Source of the DNA: Micromonospora sp. C95
GTDB lineage: Bacteria > Actinomycetota > Actinomycetes > Mycobacteriales > Micromonosporaceae
Length of the DNA: 64,000 bases
Direction: 5' to 3'
NCBI RefSeq assembly: GCF_018070465.1
Contig: NZ_JAGPXT010000023.1
Coordinates: forward strand, 24,270 to 88,269
Positions 16,437 to 24,397 of the stretch are shown here, one piece after another. The notes beneath the pieces were generated by a model that saw nothing but the letters and a program-made list of their open reading frames with translations, was not told where the DNA came from and did no database searches. A program made the position numbers and the translations under genes. Numbering within the stretch: position 1 is the stretch's first letter; every line of letters begins with the position of its first letter.

Positions 16437-17593
16437 CAGGCCGCGGCGTCCAGCGCGGCCGCGACGTCGGCGACCAGGTCGGCGGGGTCCTCCACGCCGC
16501 AGGAGAGCCGGACGAAACCGGGCGCGGTGTCGTCGCCCCACTGCGCCCGCCGGTCCGCGGTGGTGTGCAGGCCGCCGAAGGAGGTCGCCGCGACGACCAG
16601 CCGGGCCGCGTCGAGGAAGCGGGCGACCCGTTCGGCGCTACCGAGGTCGAAGGAGAGCACGCCCGGCATCCGCCGCAGCTGCCGCACCGCCACCGGGTAG
16701 GCCGGGTCGTCCGGCAGGCCGGGCCAGCGCAGCCCGGCGACGTCGGCGCGCCCGGCCAGCAGTCGGGCCAGCGCCTGCGCGTTCGCCGTCTGCCGGGCCA
16801 GGCGCAGGTCGAGGGTGGCCAGCGACCGGTGGGCCAGCCAGGCGTCGAACGCGCCCGGCACGGCACCGGTCGCGGTACGCCAGGCGGTGACCGTCGACAG
16901 CAGTTCCGCCGACCGGGTGGCGACGTAGCCGAGCAACAGGTCGGAGTGACCGGTCAACGCCTTCGTGCCGGAGGCCACCACCACGTCGGCACCGAGGTCC
17001 AACGGCCGCTGCCCGAGCGGGGTGGCGGTGGTGTTGTCCACGGCCAGCAGGGCACCGGCGGCGTGCACCCGCTCGGCGAGCGCCGGCAGGTCCACCACGT
17101 CGAGCCCCGGGTTCGCCGGCGTCTCCACCAGCACCAGCCGTACCCCGTCGAGGTCCGGGTACGGACCGGCGGTCGGTGCGAACAGCACTCGTACGCCGTT
17201 GCCGGCGAGGGTGTCGGTGGCGAAGGCGCGCACCGGGAAGTACCCGTCGGCGGGCAGGACCACCGCGTCACCGGCCCGTAGCACCGCCAGCAGCAGCCCG
17301 GTTATCGCCGCCTGACCGCTGGCGAAGACCCGGCAGTCGCCGCCCTCCAACTCACCGACCGCGGCCTCCAGCAGCCGGCGGGTCGGGTTGTCCGGACGCC
17401 CGTACCCGTTCGGGGCCGCCGCCGGCCCCTGCACCGGGTCGAGATGGTACGGCGCGGCGAAGACCGGCCCGGGCAGGAACGGCGCGCCCGGGGTGGGCTC
17501 GGGCAGGCCGGCGTGCACGCAGCGGGTGCCGTCCCCCTGCGCCGGCTGGTCGTGCGGCTCTGGGGTGTCACGCTCGCTCATGGTGCTGCTCAC
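16436..17593 (-). CDS. Cystathionine gamma-lyase-type PLP enzyme
   Basis: This 385-residue Cys/Met-metabolism PLP enzyme has RCVHAGLPEPTPGAP at the N terminus and YGRPDNPTRRLLEAAVG. The cofactor residues are Asp186 in VDNTTATPL and Lys211 in SGTKALTGHSD, followed by FVRLSCGVEDPADL. It should act on cystathionine or a related thioether (lyase or synthase); the exact reaction cannot be fixed from sequence. The GTG at 17593 overlaps the gpsA stop by 4 nt; ATG at 17581 is an alternative. It is coupled to gpsA upstream and the methyltransferase downstream. Confidence 0.9.
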   Translation of the reverse strand: MSSTMSERDTPEPHDQPAQGDGTRCVHAGLPEPTPGAPFLPGPVFAAPYHLDPVQGPAAAPNGYGRPDNPTRRLLEAAVGELEGGDCRVFASGQAAITGLLLAVLRAGDAVVLPADGYFPVRAFATDTLAGNGVRVLFAPTAGPYPDLDGVRLVLVETPANPGLDVVDLPALAERVHAAGALLAVDNTTATPLGQRPLDLGADVVVASGTKALTGHSDLLLGYVATRSAELLSTVTAWRTATGAVPGAFDAWLAHRSLATLDLRLARQTANAQALARLLAGRADVAGLRWPGLPDDPAYPVAVRQLRRMPGVLSFDLGSAERVARFLDAARLVVAATSFGGLHTTADRRAQWGDDTAPGFVRLSCGVEDPADLVADVAAALDAAA

Positions 17594-18588
17594 TCCGGCT
17601 TCGTGGTACGACTCATCAGGGCCTGGACCGCCAGCCGGGGATCCACCCCCTCGTGGCAGACCAGCTCGACCTGCTCGGTGATCGGCATCTCCACCCCGTG
17701 CGCGCGGGCCAGATCCCGGATCGCCAGCGCGCTCTTCACCCCCTCGGCGGTCTGCCGGGTGGCCACCCGCGCCTCCTCCAGGGTGGCACCCCGGCCGAGG
17801 TGCTCGCCGAAGGTGCGGTTGCGGGCCGACGGCGACGAGCAGGAAGCCACCAGATCACCCATCCCGGCCAGGCCGGCGAAGGTGAGCGGATCCGCGCCGA
17901 GGGCGACCCCGAGCCGGGCGGTCTCGGCCAGCCCACGGGTGACAAGCATCGCCCGGGTGTTGTGGCCGAAGCCCATCGCCGTGGCGATCCCGTACGCCAG
18001 CGCGATCACGTTCTTGACCGCCCCGCCCAGCTCGCAGCCGATCACGTCGTCGTTCGTGTACGGGCGGAAGTAGGGCGTGGTGATCGACCGCTGCACCAGG
18101 GTGGCCCGGTCGGAGTCGGTGCAGGCGACCACGGTGGCCGCTGGTTGCTCCGCGGCGATCTCCGGGGCCAGGTTGGGGCCGGACACCACCACCACCCGGT
18201 CCGCGGCGACCCGGGCGGTCTCGACGATCACCTCGCTCATCCGCTTGGTGGTGCCGAGCTCGATGCCCTTCATCAGCGACACCAGGGTGGCCTCGGGGTG
18301 CAGGTGCTCCACCCACTCGGCGAGGTTGCCGCGCAGGGTCTGCGACGGCACCGCCAGCACCACCATCTCGGCACCCTTGATCGCCTCGACCGGGTCGCCG
18401 GTCGCGGTGACCCGCTCCGGCAACACCACGCCGGGCAGGTACTCGGGATTACACCGCTCGGCCCGGATCACGTCGGCGATCGGCTGGCGCCGCGCCCAGA
18501 GCGTCACCTCCCGGCCGGCGTCGGCGAGGATCTTCGCGAACGCCGTACCCCAGGACCCCGCCCCCAGCACCGCCACCTGCCCACTCAC
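17590..18588 (-). CDS. gpsA: Glycerol-3-phosphate dehydrogenase [NAD(P)+]
   Basis: GpsA reduces dihydroxyacetone phosphate to sn-glycerol-3-phosphate for phospholipid synthesis. The 332-residue protein has the NAD-binding AVLGAGSWGTAFAKIL at the N terminus, VSGPNLAPEIA, GCELGGAVKNVIALAYG (catalytic Lys region) and FAGLAGMGDLVASC. The GTG at 18588 is preceded by AGGGAGG at 7 nt and overlaps by 4 nt the stop of a repeat-encoded 54-residue ORF. That ORF in turn overlaps plsC, so plsC, the mini-ORF and gpsA form a coupled chain of lipid genes. Confidence 0.95.
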   Translation of the reverse strand: MSGQVAVLGAGSWGTAFAKILADAGREVTLWARRQPIADVIRAERCNPEYLPGVVLPERVTATGDPVEAIKGAEMVVLAVPSQTLRGNLAEWVEHLHPEATLVSLMKGIELGTTKRMSEVIVETARVAADRVVVVSGPNLAPEIAAEQPAATVVACTDSDRATLVQRSITTPYFRPYTNDDVIGCELGGAVKNVIALAYGIATAMGFGHNTRAMLVTRGLAETARLGVALGADPLTFAGLAGMGDLVASCSSPSARNRTFGEHLGRGATLEEARVATRQTAEGVKSALAIRDLARAHGVEMPITEQVELVCHEGVDPRLAVQALMSRTTKPE

Positions 18589-18749
18589 GCCGCCGCCTCC
18601 CTACGGTCGGCGCCGCCATGAGGCACCACCGCACCGCACCGATGATTCGCTCGCTGACGCTCGCTCATGCCGGCACTCCGCTGACGCTCCGCGCCGCCAT
18701 GAGGCACCACCGCACCGCACCGACGATTCGCTCGCTGACGCTCGCTCAT
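18585..18749 (-). CDS. 54-residue repeat-encoded ORF between plsC and gpsA
   Basis: The ATG at 18749 overlaps the plsC stop (ATGA), with GGAGG 7 nt upstream, and the TGA at 18585-18587 overlaps the gpsA GTG. The product is two 27-residue units in frame (each starting MSERQRAN, with the core CGAVVPHGGA). They share AVVPHGG and length with the mini-ORFs at thiL. Here the period is 81 bp, so no stop separates the units, and the second unit has its own Met at 18668. The peptide is basic and not membrane-spanning. No function known. Confidence 0.5.
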   Translation of the reverse strand: MSERQRANRRCGAVVPHGGAERQRSAGMSERQRANHRCGAVVPHGGADRREAAA

Positions 18750-18761
18750 GCCGCCGCCTCC
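18589..18761 (-). repeat. Tandem mini-ORF repeat with 12-bp flanking direct duplication
   Basis: Related copies begin at 18611 and 18692 (period 81). The block is flanked by the same 12-mer GCCGCCGCCTCC on the + strand at 18589-18600 and 18750-18761. This 12-mer is the ribosome-binding site (GGAGGCGGCGGC on the coding strand) of gpsA and of the mini-ORF respectively. The layout fits an insertion that duplicated the ribosome-binding site. Confidence 0.8.
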
Positions 18762-19483
18762 GGGCGCTGGCGGTCGGGCTGGGGGCGGGTGGAGCGCTGC
18801 CACAGCGGCGGGGGCGTGCCACCCCGGATGTCTGCGAGCATGTCCCGCAGCCGCAGCATGATCACTTCGGTCATCTCCTCCAACACCTGACGGCTCGGGG
18901 CGGTGCCGGCCCAGCGGCTCAGGTCGATCGGCGGCCCGGCCACCACGGTCACCGGGATACGCGGTCGCAGGTTGATCCGGGCGCGGCGCGGATCGAAGAT
19001 CCGCTCCGGTCCCCACATCGCCAGCGGCACCACCGGGGCGCCGGTGGCCAGCGCCAGCCGGGCCGCGCCGGTCTTGCCCTTCATCGGCCACAGGTCCGGC
19101 TCCCGGCTGGTGGTGCCCTCCGGGTAGATGATCACGGCTCCGCCCGCGTCAAGCGCCTTGACCAGGGCGTCCAGCGACTTCACCGCGTCGACCGAGCCCC
19201 GCTCGACCGGAATCTGCCGGCACCGGTGCAGGATCCAGCCGATCACCGGCACCTTGAACACGCTCGCCTTGCCGAGGAACTGCGGCCATCGCCCGGCGTC
19301 GAAGACGAAGTGCGCGGAGACCAGCGGATCGGCATGCGAGATGTGGTTCGGCACGATGATCACCGGACCGTCCTGGTCCAGGTGCTCCATCCCCCGCCAG
19401 GTACGCCGGGTCCATACGGTCATCACCGGCTTCACCAGCACCACGGCGAACCATTGCCAGAATCCCAGCCTCCGCCGACCCAC
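18746..19483 (-). CDS. plsC: 1-acyl-sn-glycerol-3-phosphate acyltransferase
   Basis: PlsC acylates lysophosphatidic acid to phosphatidic acid at the membrane. The 245-residue protein has the catalytic HX4D motif NHISHAD (His47, Asp52), the glycerol-phosphate-binding IIYPEGTTS and VPLAMWGP. A hydrophobic, basic N terminus (residues 8-25) could anchor it to the membrane. It is directly upstream of gpsA, whose product supplies the pathway's glycerol-3-phosphate. The C-terminal RPEAAA and stop overlap the repeat-encoded ORF by 4 nt. Confidence 0.93.
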   Translation of the reverse strand: MGRRRLGFWQWFAVVLVKPVMTVWTRRTWRGMEHLDQDGPVIIVPNHISHADPLVSAHFVFDAGRWPQFLGKASVFKVPVIGWILHRCRQIPVERGSVDAVKSLDALVKALDAGGAVIIYPEGTTSREPDLWPMKGKTGAARLALATGAPVVPLAMWGPERIFDPRRARINLRPRIPVTVVAGPPIDLSRWAGTAPSRQVLEEMTEVIMLRLRDMLADIRGGTPPPLWQRSTRPQPDRQRPEAAA

Positions 19484-19602
19484 CGTGCCTCCTCATGCCC
19501 GCCCCGACCCGCCACCGGAGGAGCCCGGTGAGGTCCGCAGCGGAAATCATGCCTGCTCGCCCCGGGTACGGCCAGTGAGGGTACCGCCGCCCGGCTGGCA
19601 GG

Positions 19603-20250
19603 ATGGCAGGCGTGACTCAGCCCTGGACGGTGGTGGTGCCGGTCAAGCGCCTGGCAGCCGCGAAGACCCGGCTGCGTGGCGGGCTGCCGGGCGTACCCCA
19701 CCAGGAGCTGGCTCTGGCGCTGGCCGCCGACACCCTGGCGGCGGTGCAGGACTGCCCGGGGGTGGCCGAGGTGCTGGTGGTCACCGACGATGCCCGGGTC
19801 GCCGGCGTGGCCCGGTCCGGTGGTGCCCGGGTGCTGCCGGACGTCGCGGCCGGGCTCAACGCCGCGTTCCGGCACGGCGCGGCGGACGCCGCCGGCTGGG
19901 TGGCCGGGCTGACCGCCGACCTGCCGGCCCTGCGCCCGGCCGAGCTGGCGGCGGCGCTGCACGCGGCGCTCACCGGACCGCCCGGGGTACGCCGGTTCGT
20001 GACCGACGCCCCGGGCACCGGCACCGTGCTGCTGGCCGCCCCGCCCGGCGTACCCCTGGACCCGCGCTTCGGACCCGGCTCAGCCGCCGCGCACGCCGCC
20101 AGCGGCGCCCGTCCACTCACCGGCGGCTGGCCGAGCCTGCGGCGTGATGTGGACACCGCCGACGACCTGGCCGCCGCGGCGCGACTCGGGCTGGGTCCGC
20201 GCACCACGTCGCTGGCCGCCGGCTGCCTCACCGAGTCCTTCTCCACCTGA
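19603..20250 (+). CDS. cofC: 2-phospho-L-lactate/phosphoenolpyruvate guanylyltransferase (F420 synthesis)
   Basis: CofC guanylylates the three-carbon precursor of coenzyme F420. The 215-residue nucleotidyltransferase has WTVVVPVKRLAAAKTRL at the N terminus, EVLVVTDDARVAG, GLNAAFRHGA, LTADLPALRP (the metal-binding LPAL segment) and a C-terminal RRDVDTADDLAAA. Presence of cofC means the host makes F420, as expected for this group. ATG at 19603 or GTG at 19612 are both possible; the AGG-containing stretch fits the latter equally well. It is divergent from plsC. Confidence 0.92.
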   Translation: MAGVTQPWTVVVPVKRLAAAKTRLRGGLPGVPHQELALALAADTLAAVQDCPGVAEVLVVTDDARVAGVARSGGARVLPDVAAGLNAAFRHGAADAAGWVAGLTADLPALRPAELAAALHAALTGPPGVRRFVTDAPGTGTVLLAAPPGVPLDPRFGPGSAAAHAASGARPLTGGWPSLRRDVDTADDLAAAARLGLGPRTTSLAAGCLTESFST

Positions 20251-20295
20251 ACGGCGGGTGTGCGCGCCAGCCGGAGGGTTCGGTACGGTGCTGGC

Positions 20296-20493
20296 ATGCA
20301 GGGCACGGTGGCGACCTTCGACGCGGCGACCCGCGGCGGACTGCTGCTGCTTGACGACGGCACCGAGTTGCCCTTCCCGCCCCGGGCGTTCGACGCCTCC
20401 GGGCTGCGCCTGCTCCGCCTCGGTCAGCGGGTGCGCGTGGAGACCGACGCCGCCGGCGACGTCGTCCGCGTGACGCTGCCGACGATGTCCTGA
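20296..20493 (+). CDS. Small cold-shock-domain-like protein
   Basis: The 65-residue protein starts MQGTVATFDAATRGGLLLLD and continues with DDGTELPFPPRAF and LRLGQRVRVETDAAGDVVRV. The order of strands (GTV-x-F at the start, then D/E-rich turn, then a G-Q-x-V strand) resembles a cold-shock/OB fold, but the RNA-binding aromatic motif (KGFGFI) is missing. Similar short proteins follow cofC in related genomes as I recall. ATG 20296 is chosen; the ribosome-binding site is weak. Function unknown. Confidence 0.65.
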   Translation: MQGTVATFDAATRGGLLLLDDGTELPFPPRAFDASGLRLLRLGQRVRVETDAAGDVVRVTLPTMS

Positions 20494-20506
20494 CAACCCG
20501 CCGCAA

Positions 20507-20528
20507 GTTCATTTTGCGTTAACCGAGT
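20507..20528 (+). promoter_or_regulatory. Candidate PHO box (PhoP operator) upstream of ppk
   Basis: Two adjacent 11-bp direct-repeat units, GTTCATTTTGC (20507-20517) and GTTAACCGAGT (20518-20528), resemble the actinomycete PHO-box unit (G-G/T-TCA-YYY-R-G/C-G). The first unit matches well in its first 8 positions, the second less so. They end 18 bp before the ppk start. ppk is a known PhoP target in Streptomyces. This is an inference from motif and position. Confidence 0.45.
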
Positions 20529-20546
20529 TCGGGTGATTATGGGCGG

Positions 20547-22841
20547 GTGAGCACCCCTCGCGAACGTCCCGCCAGCCCCGCCGCCACCGACGACACCACC
20601 GGCCGCAACGGAGGTCGCCCCCGGGGGACCGACGGCCGGTTCCGCAGCACCCGCCCGACTCTCGACGACGGCCCGGACACCGACCCGGCGGCGGCCTCCG
20701 CCGGCCTGGAGGAGGTGTTGGACCCGGTCTCGGAACCGGGGTTGCCGCAGCCCGCCGACGAGCCGCCGTCCGCTCACCCCCTGCCCGAGGACCGGTTCCT
20801 CAACCGGGAGCTGTCCTGGCTCGACTTCAACGCCCGGGTGCTCGCCCTGGCCGAGGACCCGCACACCCCACTGCTGGAGCGGGCCAAGTTCCTGGCCATC
20901 TTCGCCAGCAACCTCGACGAGTTCTACATGGTGCGGGTGGCCGGGCTGAAGCGCCGGCTCTCCGCCGGGCTACCCGTGCGGGGCGGTGACGGACTGCCGT
21001 TGCGTACCCAACTTGCGCTGATCTCCGAGAAGGCCGCCGCGCTGGTGGCCCGGCAGGCCGCCTGCTACGTCGACGACCTGGTGCCCAAGCTCGCCGCCGA
21101 GGACATCCGGGTACTGCGCTGGTCCGACCTCGGCGACGCCGAGCGGGAACGGCTACGCACCTACTTCCGGGAAAAGATCTTCCCGGTTCTCACCCCGCTG
21201 GCGGTCGACCCGGCCCACCCGTTCCCGTACATCTCGGGCCGATCGCTCAACCTGGCCGTCGCGGTACGCGACCCGGACGGCGGGCCGGAGTTGTTCGCCC
21301 GGGTGAAGGTGCCCAACAACGTGCCCCGTTTCGTCCGGGTCGACCGGGACCGGCCCGGGGTCCGGATGCTGCCGGTGGAAGATCTCATCTCGGTGCACCT
21401 CGGTCAGCTCTTCTCCGGCATGCAGGTGGTCGAGTGCCACCTGTTCCGAGTCACCCGCAACGCGGAGGTGGAGGTCGACGAGGACCGGGACGAGGATCTG
21501 CTCCAGGCGCTGGAGCGGGAGCTGGCCCGCCGCCGCTTCGGCCCGCCGGTACGACTGGAGGTGGCCGCCTCCATCTCCGACCACATGCTGGAACTGCTCG
21601 TCCGGGAACTGGACATGGACACCCAGGACGTACTGCGGGTCCGTGGTCTGCTGGATCTCTCCGCGCTGTGGCAGCTGTACGGCGAGGCCGACCGGCCGGA
21701 CCTGAAGGATCCGCCGTTCGTGCCGGCCACCCACCCCCGGCTCGCCGAGGGCGAGGTGCCGCGCAGTGTCTTCGCCACCCTGCGCGACGGCGACGTGCTC
21801 GTGCATCACCCGTACCACTCCTTCGCCACCAGCGTGCAACGGTTCATCGAGCAGGCCGCCGCCGACCCGAACGTGCTGGCCATCAAGCAGACGCTGTACC
21901 GCACCAGCGGTGACTCACCGATCGTGGACGCGCTTGTCGACGCCGCCGCCGCCGGCAAGCAGGTCGTGGTGCTCGTCGAGGTGAAGGCCCGCTTCGACGA
22001 GGTGGCGAACATCGGCTGGGCCCGCACGCTGGAGCGGGCCGGCTGCCACGTGGTGTACGGCCTGGTCGGTCTGAAGACCCACTGCAAGACCGCCCTGGTG
22101 GTACGCCAGGAGGGCAACCAGATCCGCCGCTACTGCCACATCGGCACCGGCAACTACCACCCGAAGACCGCCCGGCTCTACGAGGACTTCGGCATGCTCA
22201 CCGCCGACCCGGAGATCGGCGCCGACCTGACCGACCTGTTCAACGTGCTCACCGGGTACAGCCGGCAGACCGCGTACCGGCGGCTGCTGGTGGCACCGCA
22301 GGGCATCCGCAGCGGCCTGATCGAGCGGATCGAACGGGAGACCAACCATGTCCGGCTGGGCATGCCGGGTCTCGTCCAGTTCAAGGTGAACTCGCTCGTC
22401 GACGAGGAGATCACCGACGCGCTGTACCGGGCCTCCCAGGCCGGCGTGCACGTCGACCTGATCATCCGGGGGATGTGCACGCTGCGACCCGGGGTGCCCG
22501 GGCTCTCGGAGAACATCCGGGTGCACTCGATCCTCGGTCGCTTCCTGGAGCACTCCCGGGTCTTCCGCTTCGGCAACAACGGCGACGCGGAGTTCTGGAT
22601 CGGCTCCGCCGACCTGATGCACCGCAACCTGGACCGGCGGGTGGAGGCACTGGTCCAGGTCACCGATCCGGTGGCCCGGGCCGAGCTGGACCACGTGCTC
22701 GGTGCCGCGATGAGCCCGGACGTGGACGCGTTCGAGTTGGCCGGCGACGGCACCTGGAGCCGCCGGGCGGGCCGGCCGGAGGCACCGCTGAGCCACCTTC
22801 AGCACCTGCTGCTGCGTCGCGTCGGCAGCACGGCCGGTTGA
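20547..22841 (+). CDS. ppk: Polyphosphate kinase 1
   Basis: PPK1 reversibly polymerises the gamma phosphate of ATP into polyphosphate. The 764-residue protein has a disordered N terminus (about 75 residues of Pro/Arg/Asp-rich sequence), then FLNRELSWLDFNARVLALAE, ASNLDEFYMVRVAG and the C1/C2 catalytic domains. GLKTHCKT carries the autophosphorylated His512, and HSRVFRFGN the second conserved His. The GTG at 20547 follows GGGCGG. A likely PHO box precedes it, and CYTH/CHAD and Nudix genes follow on the same strand, making a phosphate-polymer gene group. Confidence 0.95.
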   Translation: MSTPRERPASPAATDDTTGRNGGRPRGTDGRFRSTRPTLDDGPDTDPAAASAGLEEVLDPVSEPGLPQPADEPPSAHPLPEDRFLNRELSWLDFNARVLALAEDPHTPLLERAKFLAIFASNLDEFYMVRVAGLKRRLSAGLPVRGGDGLPLRTQLALISEKAAALVARQAACYVDDLVPKLAAEDIRVLRWSDLGDAERERLRTYFREKIFPVLTPLAVDPAHPFPYISGRSLNLAVAVRDPDGGPELFARVKVPNNVPRFVRVDRDRPGVRMLPVEDLISVHLGQLFSGMQVVECHLFRVTRNAEVEVDEDRDEDLLQALERELARRRFGPPVRLEVAASISDHMLELLVRELDMDTQDVLRVRGLLDLSALWQLYGEADRPDLKDPPFVPATHPRLAEGEVPRSVFATLRDGDVLVHHPYHSFATSVQRFIEQAAADPNVLAIKQTLYRTSGDSPIVDALVDAAAAGKQVVVLVEVKARFDEVANIGWARTLERAGCHVVYGLVGLKTHCKTALVVRQEGNQIRRYCHIGTGNYHPKTARLYEDFGMLTADPEIGADLTDLFNVLTGYSRQTAYRRLLVAPQGIRSGLIERIERETNHVRLGMPGLVQFKVNSLVDEEITDALYRASQAGVHVDLIIRGMCTLRPGVPGLSENIRVHSILGRFLEHSRVFRFGNNGDAEFWIGSADLMHRNLDRRVEALVQVTDPVARAELDHVLGAAMSPDVDAFELAGDGTWSRRAGRPEAPLSHLQHLLLRRVGSTAG

Positions 22842-22864
22842 GCGCGCGAGAATAGGCTGGGCAG

Positions 22865-24397
22865 ATGGTCGAGGAGGAACGGAAGTTCGCGGTGGAGGCC
22901 GGGTGGCTGCTGCCCGACCTCTCCCCCGCCGTGCCGGCGTCGGGGAGCGTCCGGGCGCTGGCGCCGGTGACCCTCGTCGCCACCTACCACGACACCGTGG
23001 ACCTGCGGCTGGCCCGGGCGGGTGTCTCGCTGCGGTACCGCGAGGGTGACGAGCTGCCGTGGACGGTGAAGTTGCCGACCGGCAGCCCCGGTGTCCGCCA
23101 CGAGATCTCCCGCTCCGGCCCGCCCGACGCGATGCCGGCGGAACTGGTCGAGCTGGTCACCGTGTTCCACCGGGGTGCCGCGCTGACCCCGGCGGCGGTG
23201 GTGCGCACCGTCCGGCACGCCCACGAGATCGTCGACGAGACCGGCCGGGTGCTGGCCGAGGTGGTCGACGACCAGGTCACCGTGCTGGACGCGGAGGGCA
23301 ACACCACCGCCGCCTTCCGCGAGGTGGAGGTGGAGCGCAAGGCCGGTGACGGCGCACTGCTCGACCGGCTCACCGAACTGCTGCGCGACGCCGGTGCCCG
23401 GGGCGGCGACTTCACCCCCAAGCACGTACGCGCGCTCGGCCGGGCGGCCACCGCCGAACCGGACCTGGTCGCCCCGGACGAACTGCCGGCCGATCCGAGT
23501 GCCGCGGCGGTGGTCACCGAGGCGGTACGCCGCGAGGTGGCCCGGCTGTTGGCGCACGACCCGCTGGTCCGGCTGCGCGCACCGGTCGGCGACGACGACA
23601 CCGCCGTGCACCAGATGCGGGTGGCCTGCCGGCGGTTGCGCAGCGACCTGAAGACGTTCGGCCCGCTGGTCCGTCCCGCGTGGGCCCGGCCGCTGCGTAC
23701 CGAGTTGAAATGGCTGGCGGACGCCCTGGGGGCGGCCCGGGACGCGGAGGTGCTGCGGGAGCGGTTGCGCCGCACCGCCGCCGCCGACCCGGTCGCTCCG
23801 GTGGATCCGGCGGCGGTCGACCGGCTGGACGCCGTACTCGCCGGTTGGCAGGAGGAGGCGCTGACCGGGGTCGACGAGGCGCTGCGCTCGCCCCGGTACC
23901 TCGCCCTGGTCGACGCACTGGTGCTGGCGGCCCGGGCACCGCGACTCACGCCCCGGGCGGGCGCACCGGCGCGGCGGGTGCTGCCGGGACTCGTGGCCCG
24001 CCCGTGGCGACGGTTGGTTGGCACATCGAAGAAGCCGAGCGGCGTGGCGATGCTGCACCCGGCCGGGCCGGACGAGCAGTGGCACACCGTACGCAAGCAG
24101 GGTAAGCAGGCCCGCTCGGCGGTGACGGCGGTCGCGCCGGTGCTCGGCGGGGACGCGGCGAAGCTGGCCCGGGCGCTGGCGAAGGTGCAGAACCTGCTCG
24201 GTGAGCACCAGGACGCGGCGGTGGCCGCCGAGACCTGGCGCGCGGTGGCCGAGGCTCGGCCCGACGACCATCAGTTGGCGATGACCGCGGGCCGGCTGCT
24301 GGAGCGCGAGCGGGCGACCGTGCGGCGGGCCCGGGCGGACTTCCCGTACGCCTGGCGGCGCGCCAGCCGGCGACGCCGGACCCGGTGGCTGGCGTGA
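22865..24397 (+). CDS. CYTH and CHAD domain protein (polyphosphate-associated)
   Basis: The 510-residue protein has an N-terminal CYTH triphosphate-tunnel domain (about residues 1-210: VEEERKFAVE as the ExExK-type start, WTVKLPTG, REVEVERKAGDGALLD). The C-terminal CHAD domain (about 220-505) is a helical bundle rich in conserved His and Arg (VHQMRVACRRLRSDLKTF, WHTVRKQGKQARSA, GEHQDAAVA). CHAD domains bind polyphosphate and CYTH domains hydrolyse or bind triphosphates. The start lies 23 bp after ppk, so it is probably cotranscribed. It likely localises to polyphosphate granules; the substrate is unproven. Confidence 0.92.
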   Translation: MVEEERKFAVEAGWLLPDLSPAVPASGSVRALAPVTLVATYHDTVDLRLARAGVSLRYREGDELPWTVKLPTGSPGVRHEISRSGPPDAMPAELVELVTVFHRGAALTPAAVVRTVRHAHEIVDETGRVLAEVVDDQVTVLDAEGNTTAAFREVEVERKAGDGALLDRLTELLRDAGARGGDFTPKHVRALGRAATAEPDLVAPDELPADPSAAAVVTEAVRREVARLLAHDPLVRLRAPVGDDDTAVHQMRVACRRLRSDLKTFGPLVRPAWARPLRTELKWLADALGAARDAEVLRERLRRTAAADPVAPVDPAAVDRLDAVLAGWQEEALTGVDEALRSPRYLALVDALVLAARAPRLTPRAGAPARRVLPGLVARPWRRLVGTSKKPSGVAMLHPAGPDEQWHTVRKQGKQARSAVTAVAPVLGGDAAKLARALAKVQNLLGEHQDAAVAAETWRAVAEARPDDHQLAMTAGRLLERERATVRRARADFPYAWRRASRRRRTRWLA

